DNA of 64,000 nucleotides from assembly GCF_048751585.1 (NCBI RefSeq), contig NZ_JAZHOB010000002.1, positions 62,001 to 126,000 of the forward strand. The letters run 5' to 3'. Below the pieces are notes generated by a model. That model ran no database searches and was not told the origin of the DNA. It saw nothing but the letters and a program-made list of their open reading frames with translations. This document shows, in pieces, positions 50,390-58,942 of the stretch. The position numbers and the translations under genes were made by a program. Within the stretch, counting starts at the first letter, position 1, and every line of letters begins with the position of its first letter. The DNA comes from G025836975 sp048751585 (lineage in GTDB: Bacteria; Pseudomonadota; Gammaproteobacteria; Burkholderiales; Burkholderiaceae_B).

Positions 50390-51670
50390 ATGGAATCCAC
50401 CCTTATATTTCTTGGTGTCCTGTTCGCCGGCATGGCCATAGGCATGTCCATCGCCTTGTCGCTGGTGCTGTCGGCCGTGGCCTTGATGTGGCAACTGGAT
50501 TTCTTCAACACCCAGTTGCTGGCGCAGAACCTGCAGGCCGGCTTCGACAATTTCCCGCTGCTGGCCGTGCCTTTCTTCATCCTGGCCGGCGAGCTGATGA
50601 ACGCCGGCGGACTGAGCCAGCGCATCATCGACATGGCCCGCGCTTTCGTGGGCCACATACCGGGCGGTCTGGGCTACGTGGCCGTCTTCGCCTCGGTGCT
50701 GCTGGCCTCGATGAGCGGCTCGGCAATCGCCGACACGGCGGCGCTGTCCACCATATTGCTGCCCATGATGCGCCAGCACAATTATCCGGAAGCCTACAGC
50801 GCCGGCTTGCTGAGCTCCGGGGGCATCATCGCCCCCATCATCCCGCCGTCGCTGCCCTTCATCATCTACGGCGTCACCACCAATACATCCATCAGCCAAT
50901 TATTCATCAGCGGCGTGTTCCCCGGCATACTGATGGGCGCGGCGCTGCTGCTGGCCTGGCGTTCGATCGCGCACAAGCACAAGCTGCCCGCATTGCAGAA
51001 AACCAGCGGTGCCGACCGCAGGAAGGCGCTGGCCAACGGCACCTGGGCCATCGTCATGCCCATCATCATCCTGGGCGGCATCCGGCTGGGCATCTTCACG
51101 CCCACGGAAGCCGCCGTGGTGGCCGCCGTCTACGCCTTCTTCGTGGCCAAGTTCATTTACCGCGCCATGACATGGGCCGACTGCTACCGGGTGCTGGTCT
51201 CAACCAGCAGCACGACCGCCATCGTGATGTTCCTGTGCGGCGCCGCCACCGTGGCCGCCTACATGATCACGCTGGCCGACCTTCCCAACCAGCTTGCCAT
51301 GCTGTTCGAACCCATCATGGACAAGCCCATGCTATTCATGGCGCTCATGATGCTGTTCCTGCTGTTCGTGGGCACGGCCATGGACCTGACGCCGACCATC
51401 CTTATTTTCGCCCCCGTGTGCCTGCCGCTGGCCCTGAAAGCGCAAATCGACCCCATCTATTTCGGCTTCATGTTTGTCTACGTGGGCTGCCTGGGCCTGA
51501 TCACACCGCCCGTGGGTACGGTGCTGAACGTGGTGGCCGGGGTCGGCCGGATCAGGATGGAGTCCGTCATCAAGGGCGTCACGCCCTTCCTGGCGGTGTA
51601 TGCCGCCCTGCTTATTCTGTTCGTCATTTTTCCGCAATTGATCATCGCGCCGGCACGCTGGCTTCATTAA
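50390..51670 (+). CDS. TRAP transporter large permease (DctM type), system 1
   Basis: 426 residues from ATG 50390, five bases after the small permease stop. About 12 membrane helices. Recognisable family segments are FDNFPLLAVPFFILAGELMNAGGLSQRIIDMARA, SGSAIADTAALSTILLPMM, IIPPSLPFIIYG, IFTPTEAAVVAAVYAFFV and the late VGCLGLITPPVGTVLNVV. It forms the Na+-driven channel of the importer. The membrane pair and the binding protein (76 bp downstream) make a complete system with gntK. Confidence 0.95.
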   Translation: MESTLIFLGVLFAGMAIGMSIALSLVLSAVALMWQLDFFNTQLLAQNLQAGFDNFPLLAVPFFILAGELMNAGGLSQRIIDMARAFVGHIPGGLGYVAVFASVLLASMSGSAIADTAALSTILLPMMRQHNYPEAYSAGLLSSGGIIAPIIPPSLPFIIYGVTTNTSISQLFISGVFPGILMGAALLLAWRSIAHKHKLPALQKTSGADRRKALANGTWAIVMPIIILGGIRLGIFTPTEAAVVAAVYAFFVAKFIYRAMTWADCYRVLVSTSSTTAIVMFLCGAATVAAYMITLADLPNQLAMLFEPIMDKPMLFMALMMLFLLFVGTAMDLTPTILIFAPVCLPLALKAQIDPIYFGFMFVYVGCLGLITPPVGTVLNVVAGVGRIRMESVIKGVTPFLAVYAALLILFVIFPQLIIAPARWLH

Positions 51671-51746
51671 CCGCAACGACACGGCAGGCGGCGTCGATGT
51701 CGACGGCCGCCCATGCCACCGCCTTATTGACACAAGGAGAGACACC

Positions 51747-52763
51747 ATGAAATTGAAAGCCTTATTCCTCGCCGCCAGCCTGCTGGCCGGCTCCCACGCG
51801 CTGACCGCGCAGGCGGCCGATATCCAGTCCCGGCTGATCCGCTTCGGCTATGGCCTGAACCAGGATTCGAACCAGGGGCGGGCCGCCAAGGTCTTCGCCG
51901 ATCAGGTCGAGAAGCTGTCGGGCGGCAAGATGAAAGTCCGGGCCATCGGCGCCGCCGCGCTGGGCTCCGACATACAGATGCAGCAGGCGCTGATAGGCGG
52001 CGCACAGGAAATGATGGTGGGCTCGACCGCCACCCTGGTGGGCATTACCAAGGAAATGGCCATCTGGGACACGCCCTTCCTGTTCAACAGCGGCGCAGAG
52101 GCCGACCAGGTTCTGGACGGCAAGACCGGCACCCTGATCAAGGACAAGCTTCAGGAAAAAGGCCTGGTCGGGCTGGTGTACTGGGAAAACGGCTTTCGCA
52201 ATCTGACCAACAGTCAGAAGCCCGTGCAGACCGGCGCGGATTTTCAGGGCCTGAAGCTGCGCGTCATGCAGAACAACGTGTTCCTGGAGACCTTCAAGAA
52301 GCTGGGCGCCAACGCCATACCGCTGCCCTTCTCGGAATTGTTCACGGCATTGGAAACCAAGACGGTGGACGGCCAGGAAAATCCCTTCAACACCATTTTG
52401 TCCAGCAAGTTCTACGAAGTGCAGAAGTACCTGAGCGTCACCAATCATGTATACAGCCCGTGGATCGTCACAGCCAGCAAGAAATGGTGGGACGGCCTGA
52501 GCGCGGCCGAGCAGGATGTGCTGCTGAAAGCAGCCGAAGCCAGCCGCGACTACGAACGTAAAGACACACGCCAGGAAGCCGACAAGGCCCTTGCCGCGTT
52601 GAAGGAACACGGCATGCAGGTCAATGTGGCGACGCCGGAAAATGTGGATAAGATGCGTGCAACGATTGCGCCAGTCAATGAACAGATCAAGAAGGAAGTC
52701 GGCACCGAAATTTGGCAGGCCGTGCAGGACCAACTGGCCGGCCTGCGCAAGAAAGGCGCCTGA
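51747..52763 (+). CDS. TRAP transporter substrate-binding protein (DctP type), system 1
   Basis: 338 residues, with AAGGAGAGA before the ATG and a signal peptide (1-24, ending TAQAA-D). The carboxylate-clamping arginine is expected at R172 in GLKLRVMQNNVFLETFKKLGA, followed by PLPFSELFTALETKTVDGQENPF, the canonical DctP block. It captures an organic acid in the periplasm; the adjacent gntK and LacI-type regulator suggest gluconate or another sugar acid. It is the last gene of the operon. Confidence 0.94.
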   Translation: MKLKALFLAASLLAGSHALTAQAADIQSRLIRFGYGLNQDSNQGRAAKVFADQVEKLSGGKMKVRAIGAAALGSDIQMQQALIGGAQEMMVGSTATLVGITKEMAIWDTPFLFNSGAEADQVLDGKTGTLIKDKLQEKGLVGLVYWENGFRNLTNSQKPVQTGADFQGLKLRVMQNNVFLETFKKLGANAIPLPFSELFTALETKTVDGQENPFNTILSSKFYEVQKYLSVTNHVYSPWIVTASKKWWDGLSAAEQDVLLKAAEASRDYERKDTRQEADKALAALKEHGMQVNVATPENVDKMRATIAPVNEQIKKEVGTEIWQAVQDQLAGLRKKGA

Positions 52764-52773
52764 TACAAGGTAG

Positions 52774-52797
52774 AAAAAAGGCCGGCATCCGCCGGCC
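52774..52797 (-). terminator. rho-independent terminator of TRAP operon 2
   Basis: The hairpin GGCCGGC/GCCGGCC (7 bp, 4-base loop) lies at 52780-52797. On the minus strand it is followed by TTTTTT, so it serves the minus-strand TRAP operon that ends at 52900. It sits where the two TRAP operons converge and may also slow plus-strand transcripts. Confidence 0.75.
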
Positions 52798-52899
52798 CTG
52801 GACAGCCGCGGCATCGATTGCCATGGCCTTCGAGCAAGGGCTGGGTTTCATATCAAATGAGGCCCGGCCCTTTTAACTTGAAATCAATAAGCGCAGCTC

Positions 52900-54174
52900 T
52901 TAGCCATATGCCAGATCCTTGAAGAACAAGGAGATTTCGGGCACATAGGTAATCAGCATCAGGCAGGCCACCACGACCCCCACAAAAGGCAGCAGCGAAC
53001 GCACCAATCGCTCTATGGGAAGATTGGCCACCGCGCATGCGGCGAACAGGTTCACGCCGAACGGCGGAGTCACCATGCCCAGCGCCAGGTTCACCACCAT
53101 GATCACGCCGAAATGGGCCGGGTCCACCCCGAACTGCATCGCCACGGGCAGCAGCAAAGGGGCCAGGACAACGATGGAAGCCGATGTCTCGATGAACATG
53201 CCGATGATGAAAAGCGCCACGTTCACGCCCATGAGGAAGGTGTATTCATTGCTGAAGATATGGCCCAGCCACTGGCCCAGCGCCGCCGGTATCCCGGCGC
53301 GGTTCAGCAGGAAGCCGAATACGCCGGCATTGGCGATCACGAACATGATGACGGCGGTGGAGACCACCGAACGGTGCAAGGTTTTCGACAAGGTCGCCAG
53401 CGTCAATCGGCGATAGATGAATATTCCCACCACCAGTGCATAAACCACGGCAACCGCCGAGGCCTCGGTGGGCGTGAACACGCCGCCGTAGATGCCGCCC
53501 AGGATGATGCCGGGCATCAGCAAGGCCAGCCAGGCGCGCTTGAGAGCCGGCCACAACGCCAGCCGGTCCGCGCCATCCTGCTTGCCGTAGCCATGCCGGC
53601 GGGCATATAGCCATACATAGACCATCAGGGCGCCTGCGATCAAGATGCCCGGTCCGATACCGGCGATGAACAGTTCGCCCACCGAGGTATCGGTGGAAAC
53701 CGCGAACAGGATCATGGGGATGGAAGGCGGAATGATGACGCCCAGCTCGGCGGCCGACGCCTGCAGCGAGGCGGCAAAGGGCTTGGGATAGCCATGCTTG
53801 ACCATGGCCGGGATCAGGATGGCGCCCACAGCAAAGGTGGTGGCCACGCTGGAACCGGCCACGGCCGCGAAGATCATGCAGGTCAAGACGCAGCTGCAGG
53901 CCAGGCCGCCTTGCATGCCACCCACCACGCTCTTGGCAAAGTCGACCATGCGCTCGGAGATGCCGCCCGCTTCCATCAGATTGCCGGCCAGGATGAAAAA
54001 CGGCACCGCCACCAGCGGATATTTATCCAGCGCGGCGTAGATCTGCTGCGCGATCACCAGCCAGGTCATGCCGTCGTACGCCACGCCCAGCATGCTGGCC
54101 AGGCCGATGGACACCGCCACCGGCACCGACAGCGCAAAAAACAGCAACATTGAAACAACCATCAACTGCGGCAT
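52900..54174 (-). CDS. TRAP transporter large permease (DctM type), system 2
   Basis: 424 residues, about 12 membrane helices. Family segments are LDKYPLVAVPFFILAGNLMEAGGISERMVDFAKSVVGG, AAVAGSSVATTFAVGAILIPAMVKHGYP, ELGVIIPPSIPMILFAVSTDTSVGELFIAGIGPG and VFTPTEASAVAVVYALVV. It is the channel subunit of a second Na+-driven organic-acid importer. It is the last gene of the minus-strand operon P-Q-M, 54 bp after the small permease. The substrate is not evident; it is only moderately similar to system 1. Confidence 0.95.
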   Translation of the reverse strand: MPQLMVVSMLLFFALSVPVAVSIGLASMLGVAYDGMTWLVIAQQIYAALDKYPLVAVPFFILAGNLMEAGGISERMVDFAKSVVGGMQGGLACSCVLTCMIFAAVAGSSVATTFAVGAILIPAMVKHGYPKPFAASLQASAAELGVIIPPSIPMILFAVSTDTSVGELFIAGIGPGILIAGALMVYVWLYARRHGYGKQDGADRLALWPALKRAWLALLMPGIILGGIYGGVFTPTEASAVAVVYALVVGIFIYRRLTLATLSKTLHRSVVSTAVIMFVIANAGVFGFLLNRAGIPAALGQWLGHIFSNEYTFLMGVNVALFIIGMFIETSASIVVLAPLLLPVAMQFGVDPAHFGVIMVVNLALGMVTPPFGVNLFAACAVANLPIERLVRSLLPFVGVVVACLMLITYVPEISLFFKDLAYG

Positions 54175-54228
54175 GGTGTCACCCGGTTCAATCCGTTAAC
54201 AAGTTAAGAGTCGGCCGCGCGCTGCGCA

Positions 54229-54765
54229 TCAGATGACCGTGTCATCGACGATTGCCTTGCGCGGCCCTTCGGCCCAATGAGCCAGGACGGCCAATATGGC
54301 CAGCGTCATGCCGACGGGGATGGCAAGATATACCCACGAAATCGATACTTCGAGGCTGGGCATGGTTTGGAAGCGTACGCGCCACGACATTTGCCCGCCC
54401 ACCCAGGCCATGAAGCCCAGAAAGCCCAGGCATATGACCAGGATCAAGTGCTCCAGCCAGCGTTTGTTGCGCGGCGCCAGGAAACTGTGCAGCATCTCGA
54501 CGCTAAGCATGGCGCCCTGCCTGAAGGCCAGGGCCACTCCAAGCATGACTGTCCAGATCAGCGAGGCGCGTGTCCAGGCTTCGCTCCAGTCCGCCGGGGA
54601 TTCCAGGACGAACCGTGAAATAACCTGATAGAAGCCGGCCGCGACGGCGGAAAGAATAAGCAACTGGGTAATGATCGAAACCAGCCGGAAGAGGGAACGA
54701 TCCAGAGAGCGAATGAATGTCACTGCCTTGTCCTGTATGTGCCGCGCCAAGCGCTTAAAACGCAA
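54229..54765 (-). CDS. TRAP transporter small permease (DctQ type), system 2
   Basis: 178 residues with four membrane helices. An N-terminal basic stretch (about 1-25, with RFKRLARH) precedes helix 1, and the family-type segment SPADWSEAWTRASLIWTVMLGVALAFRQGAMLSVEMLHSFL covers helices 2 and 3. It partners the large permease encoded downstream. It lies 65 bp after the binding-protein gene. Assignment rests on topology and context as well as sequence. Confidence 0.9.
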   Translation of the reverse strand: MRFKRLARHIQDKAVTFIRSLDRSLFRLVSIITQLLILSAVAAGFYQVISRFVLESPADWSEAWTRASLIWTVMLGVALAFRQGAMLSVEMLHSFLAPRNKRWLEHLILVICLGFLGFMAWVGGQMSWRVRFQTMPSLEVSISWVYLAIPVGMTLAILAVLAHWAEGPRKAIVDDTVI

Positions 54766-54830
54766 TTTGCCGGAAGAAAGACAAGGGCTGGCGCAGGCCA
54801 GCCCCGGTATCAGCGCTTGATGCCCATGAC

Positions 54831-55811
54831 TTACTTTGTGTTCTGTATGGACTCGACCAACTCTTTGCCGAACTGCTTGTAATACTGCGGGTACACAGGC
54901 TGGACTGCCTTGACGAAGGCGGCGTGATCCACGGTATTGACCTGCATGCCCTGCTTCTTGACTTCCTCGATGCCGCTCTTTTCAACCGCGTCGACGTAGT
55001 TGCGCATGGCCACCGCCGCGTCATGCCCGGCAGCCTTGAAGGCGACCTTGTCGGCGTCGGACAGCCCGTCGTAGGCATTGGGCGACATCAGCACCAGCGC
55101 CGGACCGTATACGTGGGCCGTCAGGGACAGGTATTTTTGCAGTTGAGGCAATTTGGCCGACACAATGACGGATAGCGGATTTTCCTGACCGTCTATCGTG
55201 CCCTGCTGCAAGGCCGTGGCAACTTCCGGCCATGCCATCGGCGTGGCCAGCACGCCCAACTGCCGGAAAGCGGCAATGTGTATGGGGTTCTCGGTGGTGC
55301 GGATCTTCAGGCCCTTGGCGTCCTCGGGCTTGGCGACCGGACGCACATTGTTGGTCAGTTGCCGGAAGCCCTGCTCGCCCCAGGCCAGGGCCACCAGGCC
55401 GCGCTTGGGAAATTCGGCAAGCATCTGCTGGCCGATATCGCCGTCAAGCACCTTGCGCGCATGCGCCAGGTCGCGGAACAGGAAAGGAATGTCGAACACG
55501 CCGGTCTTGGGCACGAAGTTCAAGGTGGCGCCGGTGGAAACGATGGCCAGGTCGATGGTTCCCAGTTGCAGGCCTTCGATGACCTCGCGCTCTCCGCCCA
55601 GGGCACTGTTGGGAAATTGCTGAATCTTGAACTGGCCTTTGCTGCCGCCTTCGATGGCTTTGGCGAATGCGTCGGCGCCCGCGCCATAGTGCGAATTCGT
55701 CGATAGGGCATAGGCCATTTTCAACGTTGTTTCGGCCAGAGCCGGCGCGGCGGCAAACACACCAGCCACGGATACGGCAAGCAAGCACCTGAATAAACCG
55801 GATTTACGCAT
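54831..55811 (-). CDS. TRAP transporter substrate-binding protein (DctP type), system 2
   Basis: 326 residues from ATG 55811, which has GGGGAAAAA directly upstream; an earlier in-frame start at 55829 is less likely. The signal peptide ends near residue 26 (ALA-E). The mature protein begins TTLKMAYALSTNSHYGAGADAFAKAIE. The substrate-binding arginine is in GLKIRTTENPIHIAAFRQLGV, and the hinge block is TALQQGTIDGQENPL. It is the first gene of the P-Q-M operon, downstream of the acetolactate synthase gene on the same strand. Confidence 0.93.
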   Translation of the reverse strand: MRKSGLFRCLLAVSVAGVFAAAPALAETTLKMAYALSTNSHYGAGADAFAKAIEGGSKGQFKIQQFPNSALGGEREVIEGLQLGTIDLAIVSTGATLNFVPKTGVFDIPFLFRDLAHARKVLDGDIGQQMLAEFPKRGLVALAWGEQGFRQLTNNVRPVAKPEDAKGLKIRTTENPIHIAAFRQLGVLATPMAWPEVATALQQGTIDGQENPLSVIVSAKLPQLQKYLSLTAHVYGPALVLMSPNAYDGLSDADKVAFKAAGHDAAVAMRNYVDAVEKSGIEEVKKQGMQVNTVDHAAFVKAVQPVYPQYYKQFGKELVESIQNTK

Positions 55812-55917
55812 TTTTTCCCCAACACTCATTAATGTGACACAGAGCCCAGAGTTGTACCTGAATCGCCGCTCAAGGAATATTGGGGTTTTCTAGGTGTCCA
55901 TTCCCGGGACCGCCTGC

Positions 55918-57663
55918 TTAGTCCTCGACGTACCAATTGTCTTCGGACAGCATGACTTGCTGATGGCCATATCCGGCCGGCATCATGGGGAAGCAGTTTT
56001 CCTGGGACAGCACCACCACATCCAGGAAGAATGGACCGTCGTACGCCATGCACTCGGCCAGCGCGGCATCCAGCTCGGCCGGGTTCTCCACACGCGCGGC
56101 GCCCCAGCCGAAGGCCTTGGCCAGCGCCACGAAATCCGGCAACGAAGCGTTGTAGCTATGGCTGTAGCGGCCGTCGTGTATCAGTTCCTGCCATTGGCGC
56201 ACCATGCCCATGTGGCCGTTGTTGCACAACACCAGCTTGACGGGCGTCTGATGCTGGGTCGCGGTGGCCAGTTCCTGGATATTCATCAGCACCGACGCGT
56301 CGCCGCTGACGCATACGACAGTCTTGCCGGGATGCGCTATCTGCGCGCCGATGGCGGCGGGCAAGCCATAGCCCATGGTGCCTGCGCCGCCGGAGGTCAG
56401 CCAACGATTGGGGCGGTTGAACTTGATGTATTGCGCGGCCCACATCTGATGCTGTCCCACGTCGGTGGAGATGATGGCATCGGTGCCGGTCAGCACTTGA
56501 TCCAGCTTGCGCATCAAATGCTGGGGAAGGATATGCTCATGCGAGGGCTCGACCTTCAGGCAGTCCTTGGCGCGCCACACCGCTATACGCTGCCACCAGG
56601 CATCCAGCCGGCTGGCCTCCAATTGAATTTGCGCAAGTTCTTTACGCAAGGCTCGCAGCATTGGATAGCAATCGCCCACCAGCGCAACGTCGGCGCGCAC
56701 CACCTTGTTGATGGATGCCGGATCGATGTCCAGATGAATCTTGCTGGCGTGCGGGCAAAAGTCCGAGAGCCGTCCGGTTATACGATCATCGAAGCGCGCG
56801 CCCACGCAGATGATCAGGTCGGCGTGATGCATGGCCAGATTGGCCTCCAGCGTTCCGTGCATGCCCAGCATGCCCAGGAACAGAGGATCGTCGGCCGGAA
56901 AGGCGCCCAAGCCCATCAAGGTCAAGGTGCATGGGGCGCCCATGTCCTGCACCAGGGCCGTGTAGGCGTGGCAGGCGTCCAGGCCTGAATTGATCAGGCC
57001 GCCGCCGCCATAAAAAACCGGGCGCTTGGCATTGGCGATCAGCGCGGCGGCGCGCTTGATGGCCGCCTCGGTGGCCGGGCTGGCTGTCTCGATGCCCGGC
57101 TCGGCATCGGCCGGTTCGGCGGCAGCCGCCTCGGGTACCAGTCCTATCTGCATGTCCTTGGGAAAGTCCAGCAGCACCGGACCGGGGCGGCGCGAGGTGG
57201 TCAGGCGATACGCCTTGCCCGCCATGCCGGCCACGTCTTCGGTACGGCGAATTTGCGCATTCCACTTGGTGACGGGGCGCGAAATACCGATGGCATCGCA
57301 CTCCTGGAAGGCATCGGTGCCTATCGCGCTGGTGGCCACCTGGCCGCTGATGCACAGCACAGGTATCGAATCGCACATGGCATCAAGCAGCCCCGATGCG
57401 GTATTGGCCATGCCCGGACCCGAGGTCACCACGACCACGCCCGGCTTGCCGGTGGACCGGGCATAGCCTTCGGCGGCATGCATGGCGCCTTGTTCGTGCC
57501 TGACCAGTACGTGGCGTATGCGCGGCTCCGAGTACAAGGCATCGTACAAAGGCAGCACGGCACCGCCCGGATAGCCGAAAATGGTGTCCACGCCATGCGC
57601 GATCAAGGTCTCAAGCAAGGCTTGCGCGCCGTTTCGGCTGCTGGTTTCTGTAGAAGTATTCAC
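55918..57663 (-). CDS. acetolactate synthase large subunit, catalytic (IlvB/IlvI type)
   Basis: 581 residues. A ThDP- and FAD-dependent enzyme that joins two pyruvates, or pyruvate and 2-oxobutyrate, for branched-chain amino acid synthesis. Visible are the catalytic glutamate in LVRHEQGAMHAAEGYARSTG, the FAD-domain segment CVGARFDDRITGRL, and the ThDP/Mg site VSGDASVLMNIQELATA followed by NNGHMGMVRQWQE. No regulatory small subunit gene (ilvN/ilvH) or ilvC is next to it. It is therefore probably a second or unlinked isozyme; a related carboligase role is possible. Confidence 0.9.
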   Translation of the reverse strand: MNTSTETSSRNGAQALLETLIAHGVDTIFGYPGGAVLPLYDALYSEPRIRHVLVRHEQGAMHAAEGYARSTGKPGVVVVTSGPGMANTASGLLDAMCDSIPVLCISGQVATSAIGTDAFQECDAIGISRPVTKWNAQIRRTEDVAGMAGKAYRLTTSRRPGPVLLDFPKDMQIGLVPEAAAAEPADAEPGIETASPATEAAIKRAAALIANAKRPVFYGGGGLINSGLDACHAYTALVQDMGAPCTLTLMGLGAFPADDPLFLGMLGMHGTLEANLAMHHADLIICVGARFDDRITGRLSDFCPHASKIHLDIDPASINKVVRADVALVGDCYPMLRALRKELAQIQLEASRLDAWWQRIAVWRAKDCLKVEPSHEHILPQHLMRKLDQVLTGTDAIISTDVGQHQMWAAQYIKFNRPNRWLTSGGAGTMGYGLPAAIGAQIAHPGKTVVCVSGDASVLMNIQELATATQHQTPVKLVLCNNGHMGMVRQWQELIHDGRYSHSYNASLPDFVALAKAFGWGAARVENPAELDAALAECMAYDGPFFLDVVVLSQENCFPMMPAGYGHQQVMLSEDNWYVED

Positions 57664-57742
57664 GGTATGGCGCTTTATTGCATAAGATATCGGTATTGCA
57701 GAAGTTTATTCTCTTTTCCCTACGGCTTCAGATATCCCCTTT

Positions 57743-58276
57743 ATGACTCAAGCATCCGAATCCTGGCATCTGGTCAAGCAATCGACCTTGCACGGCACAG
57801 GCGTATTCGCCGCCCGCGACATTCCGGCGGGCACGCAAATCATCGAATACAAAGGCAAGCGCATCACCGCGGAGCAGGCCGACGCCAAGCATCCGGTGAA
57901 TCCCGACGACCCCTTCCATACCTTTTTCTTTTCGCTCAGCAGCGGCAAGATCATCGACGGCGGCGAAAAGGGCAATGACGCGCGGTGGATCAACCACTCC
58001 TGCGGACCGAATTGCGAAGCCCAGGAAAATGCCAGCGGCAAAAAGGTCTATATCGTCGCATTGCACGACATCCCTGCCGGCGATGAGCTTTTCTACGACT
58101 ACGGCTTGATCATGGAAGGGCGCATCACCAAGACCTTGCGCCGCCAATACCAATGTCTTTGCGGAAAGAAAGACTGCCGCGGCACCATGCTGGCCCTGCC
58201 GAAGAAGAAGTCGGTAAAAGCCGGGAAAGACAAGGAAGGGGCAAAGAAAAAGAAGCCGCGCGGCAAAGAGGCCTGA
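57743..58276 (+). CDS. SET-domain protein-lysine N-methyltransferase
   Basis: 177 residues, a compact SET domain with a post-SET zinc motif, as in eukaryotic histone methyltransferases. Residues 84-90 are NHSCGPN (the AdoMet pseudoknot loop), 115-120 are ELFYDY (catalytic tyrosine), and 138-145 are CLCGKKDC for zinc binding. A Lys-rich tail (PKKKSVKAGKDKEGAKKKKPRGKEA region) follows. The substrate is unknown; H1-like Lys/Ala proteins are the natural candidates, and the topB tail in this window is of that type. It stands alone, with a clear terminator downstream. Confidence 0.92.
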   Translation: MTQASESWHLVKQSTLHGTGVFAARDIPAGTQIIEYKGKRITAEQADAKHPVNPDDPFHTFFFSLSSGKIIDGGEKGNDARWINHSCGPNCEAQENASGKKVYIVALHDIPAGDELFYDYGLIMEGRITKTLRRQYQCLCGKKDCRGTMLALPKKKSVKAGKDKEGAKKKKPRGKEA

Positions 58277-58288
58277 GCGGATATTGGG

Positions 58289-58317
58289 GGGCGGCTTGCG
58301 CATAAGTCGCCCTTTTT
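58289..58317 (+). terminator. rho-independent terminator after the SET gene
   Basis: The stem GGGCGGC/GTCGCCC (7 bp, one G-T, 58289-58295 with 58306-58312) and a 10-base loop are followed by TTTTT. It begins 12 bases past the stop codon. Confidence 0.8.
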
Positions 58318-58414
58318 ACGTATCCAAACACGGGAAACCCCGGGCTATCAAAAACGGCGTGGCGCGTTAGCATGTCGGCTATCACATAAAAACAGCTGTA
58401 TATCATTGCATCCC

Positions 58415-58942
58415 ATGTCTTCCCCGAATCACGCCGACGAACCCATCGAACCCATTTTGCCCGAGACGGCGGACCCTCCCGTCAAAGTACCGCTTAAAAT
58501 CGAAGACTGGATCTCGGTGCTCATCATGGCCGCCCTGGCGATCATCACCTTTGCCAACGTGCTGATCCGCTACCTTACCGACAGTTCCTTTGCCTGGACG
58601 GAAGAAATCTCCGTATTCCTGCTTATCGTGTTGACCATGACGGCCGGCGCGACGGCCTTCGTGCGCAACCAGCACATACGCATTGAACTCTTCGCCGACG
58701 GCGGCACGCCGGCGCGGCGGCGCACGCTGGCGCTGGTCAGCTATTCGCTGGTCCTGGCCTTCTTCGTGTTGCTCACCATCCTGTCCGCGCGCATGGCGCT
58801 CGATGAATACAACTGGGGCGACACCTCGCCGGCCATCGGCGTGCCCACCTGGTGGTATTCGATCTGGATGCCGGTGCTGTCCTTCGCGATCACCTTGCGC
58901 ATCGCCGGCATGCTGCGCCGCTTGCTGCGGGGCGCCCCATGA
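58415..58942 (+). CDS. TRAP transporter small permease (DctQ type), system 3
   Basis: 175 residues from ATG 58415; a TTG three codons upstream is possible. After a 30-residue acidic N-terminal stretch, four helices follow. The family core is VLIRYLTDSSFAWTEEISVFLLIVLTMTAGATAFVRNQHIRIELFADG. It is the partner of the large permease that starts within its stop codon (ATGA). It is the first gene of a Q-M-P operon; the substrate is not readable. Confidence 0.92.
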   Translation: MSSPNHADEPIEPILPETADPPVKVPLKIEDWISVLIMAALAIITFANVLIRYLTDSSFAWTEEISVFLLIVLTMTAGATAFVRNQHIRIELFADGGTPARRRTLALVSYSLVLAFFVLLTILSARMALDEYNWGDTSPAIGVPTWWYSIWMPVLSFAITLRIAGMLRRLLRGAP

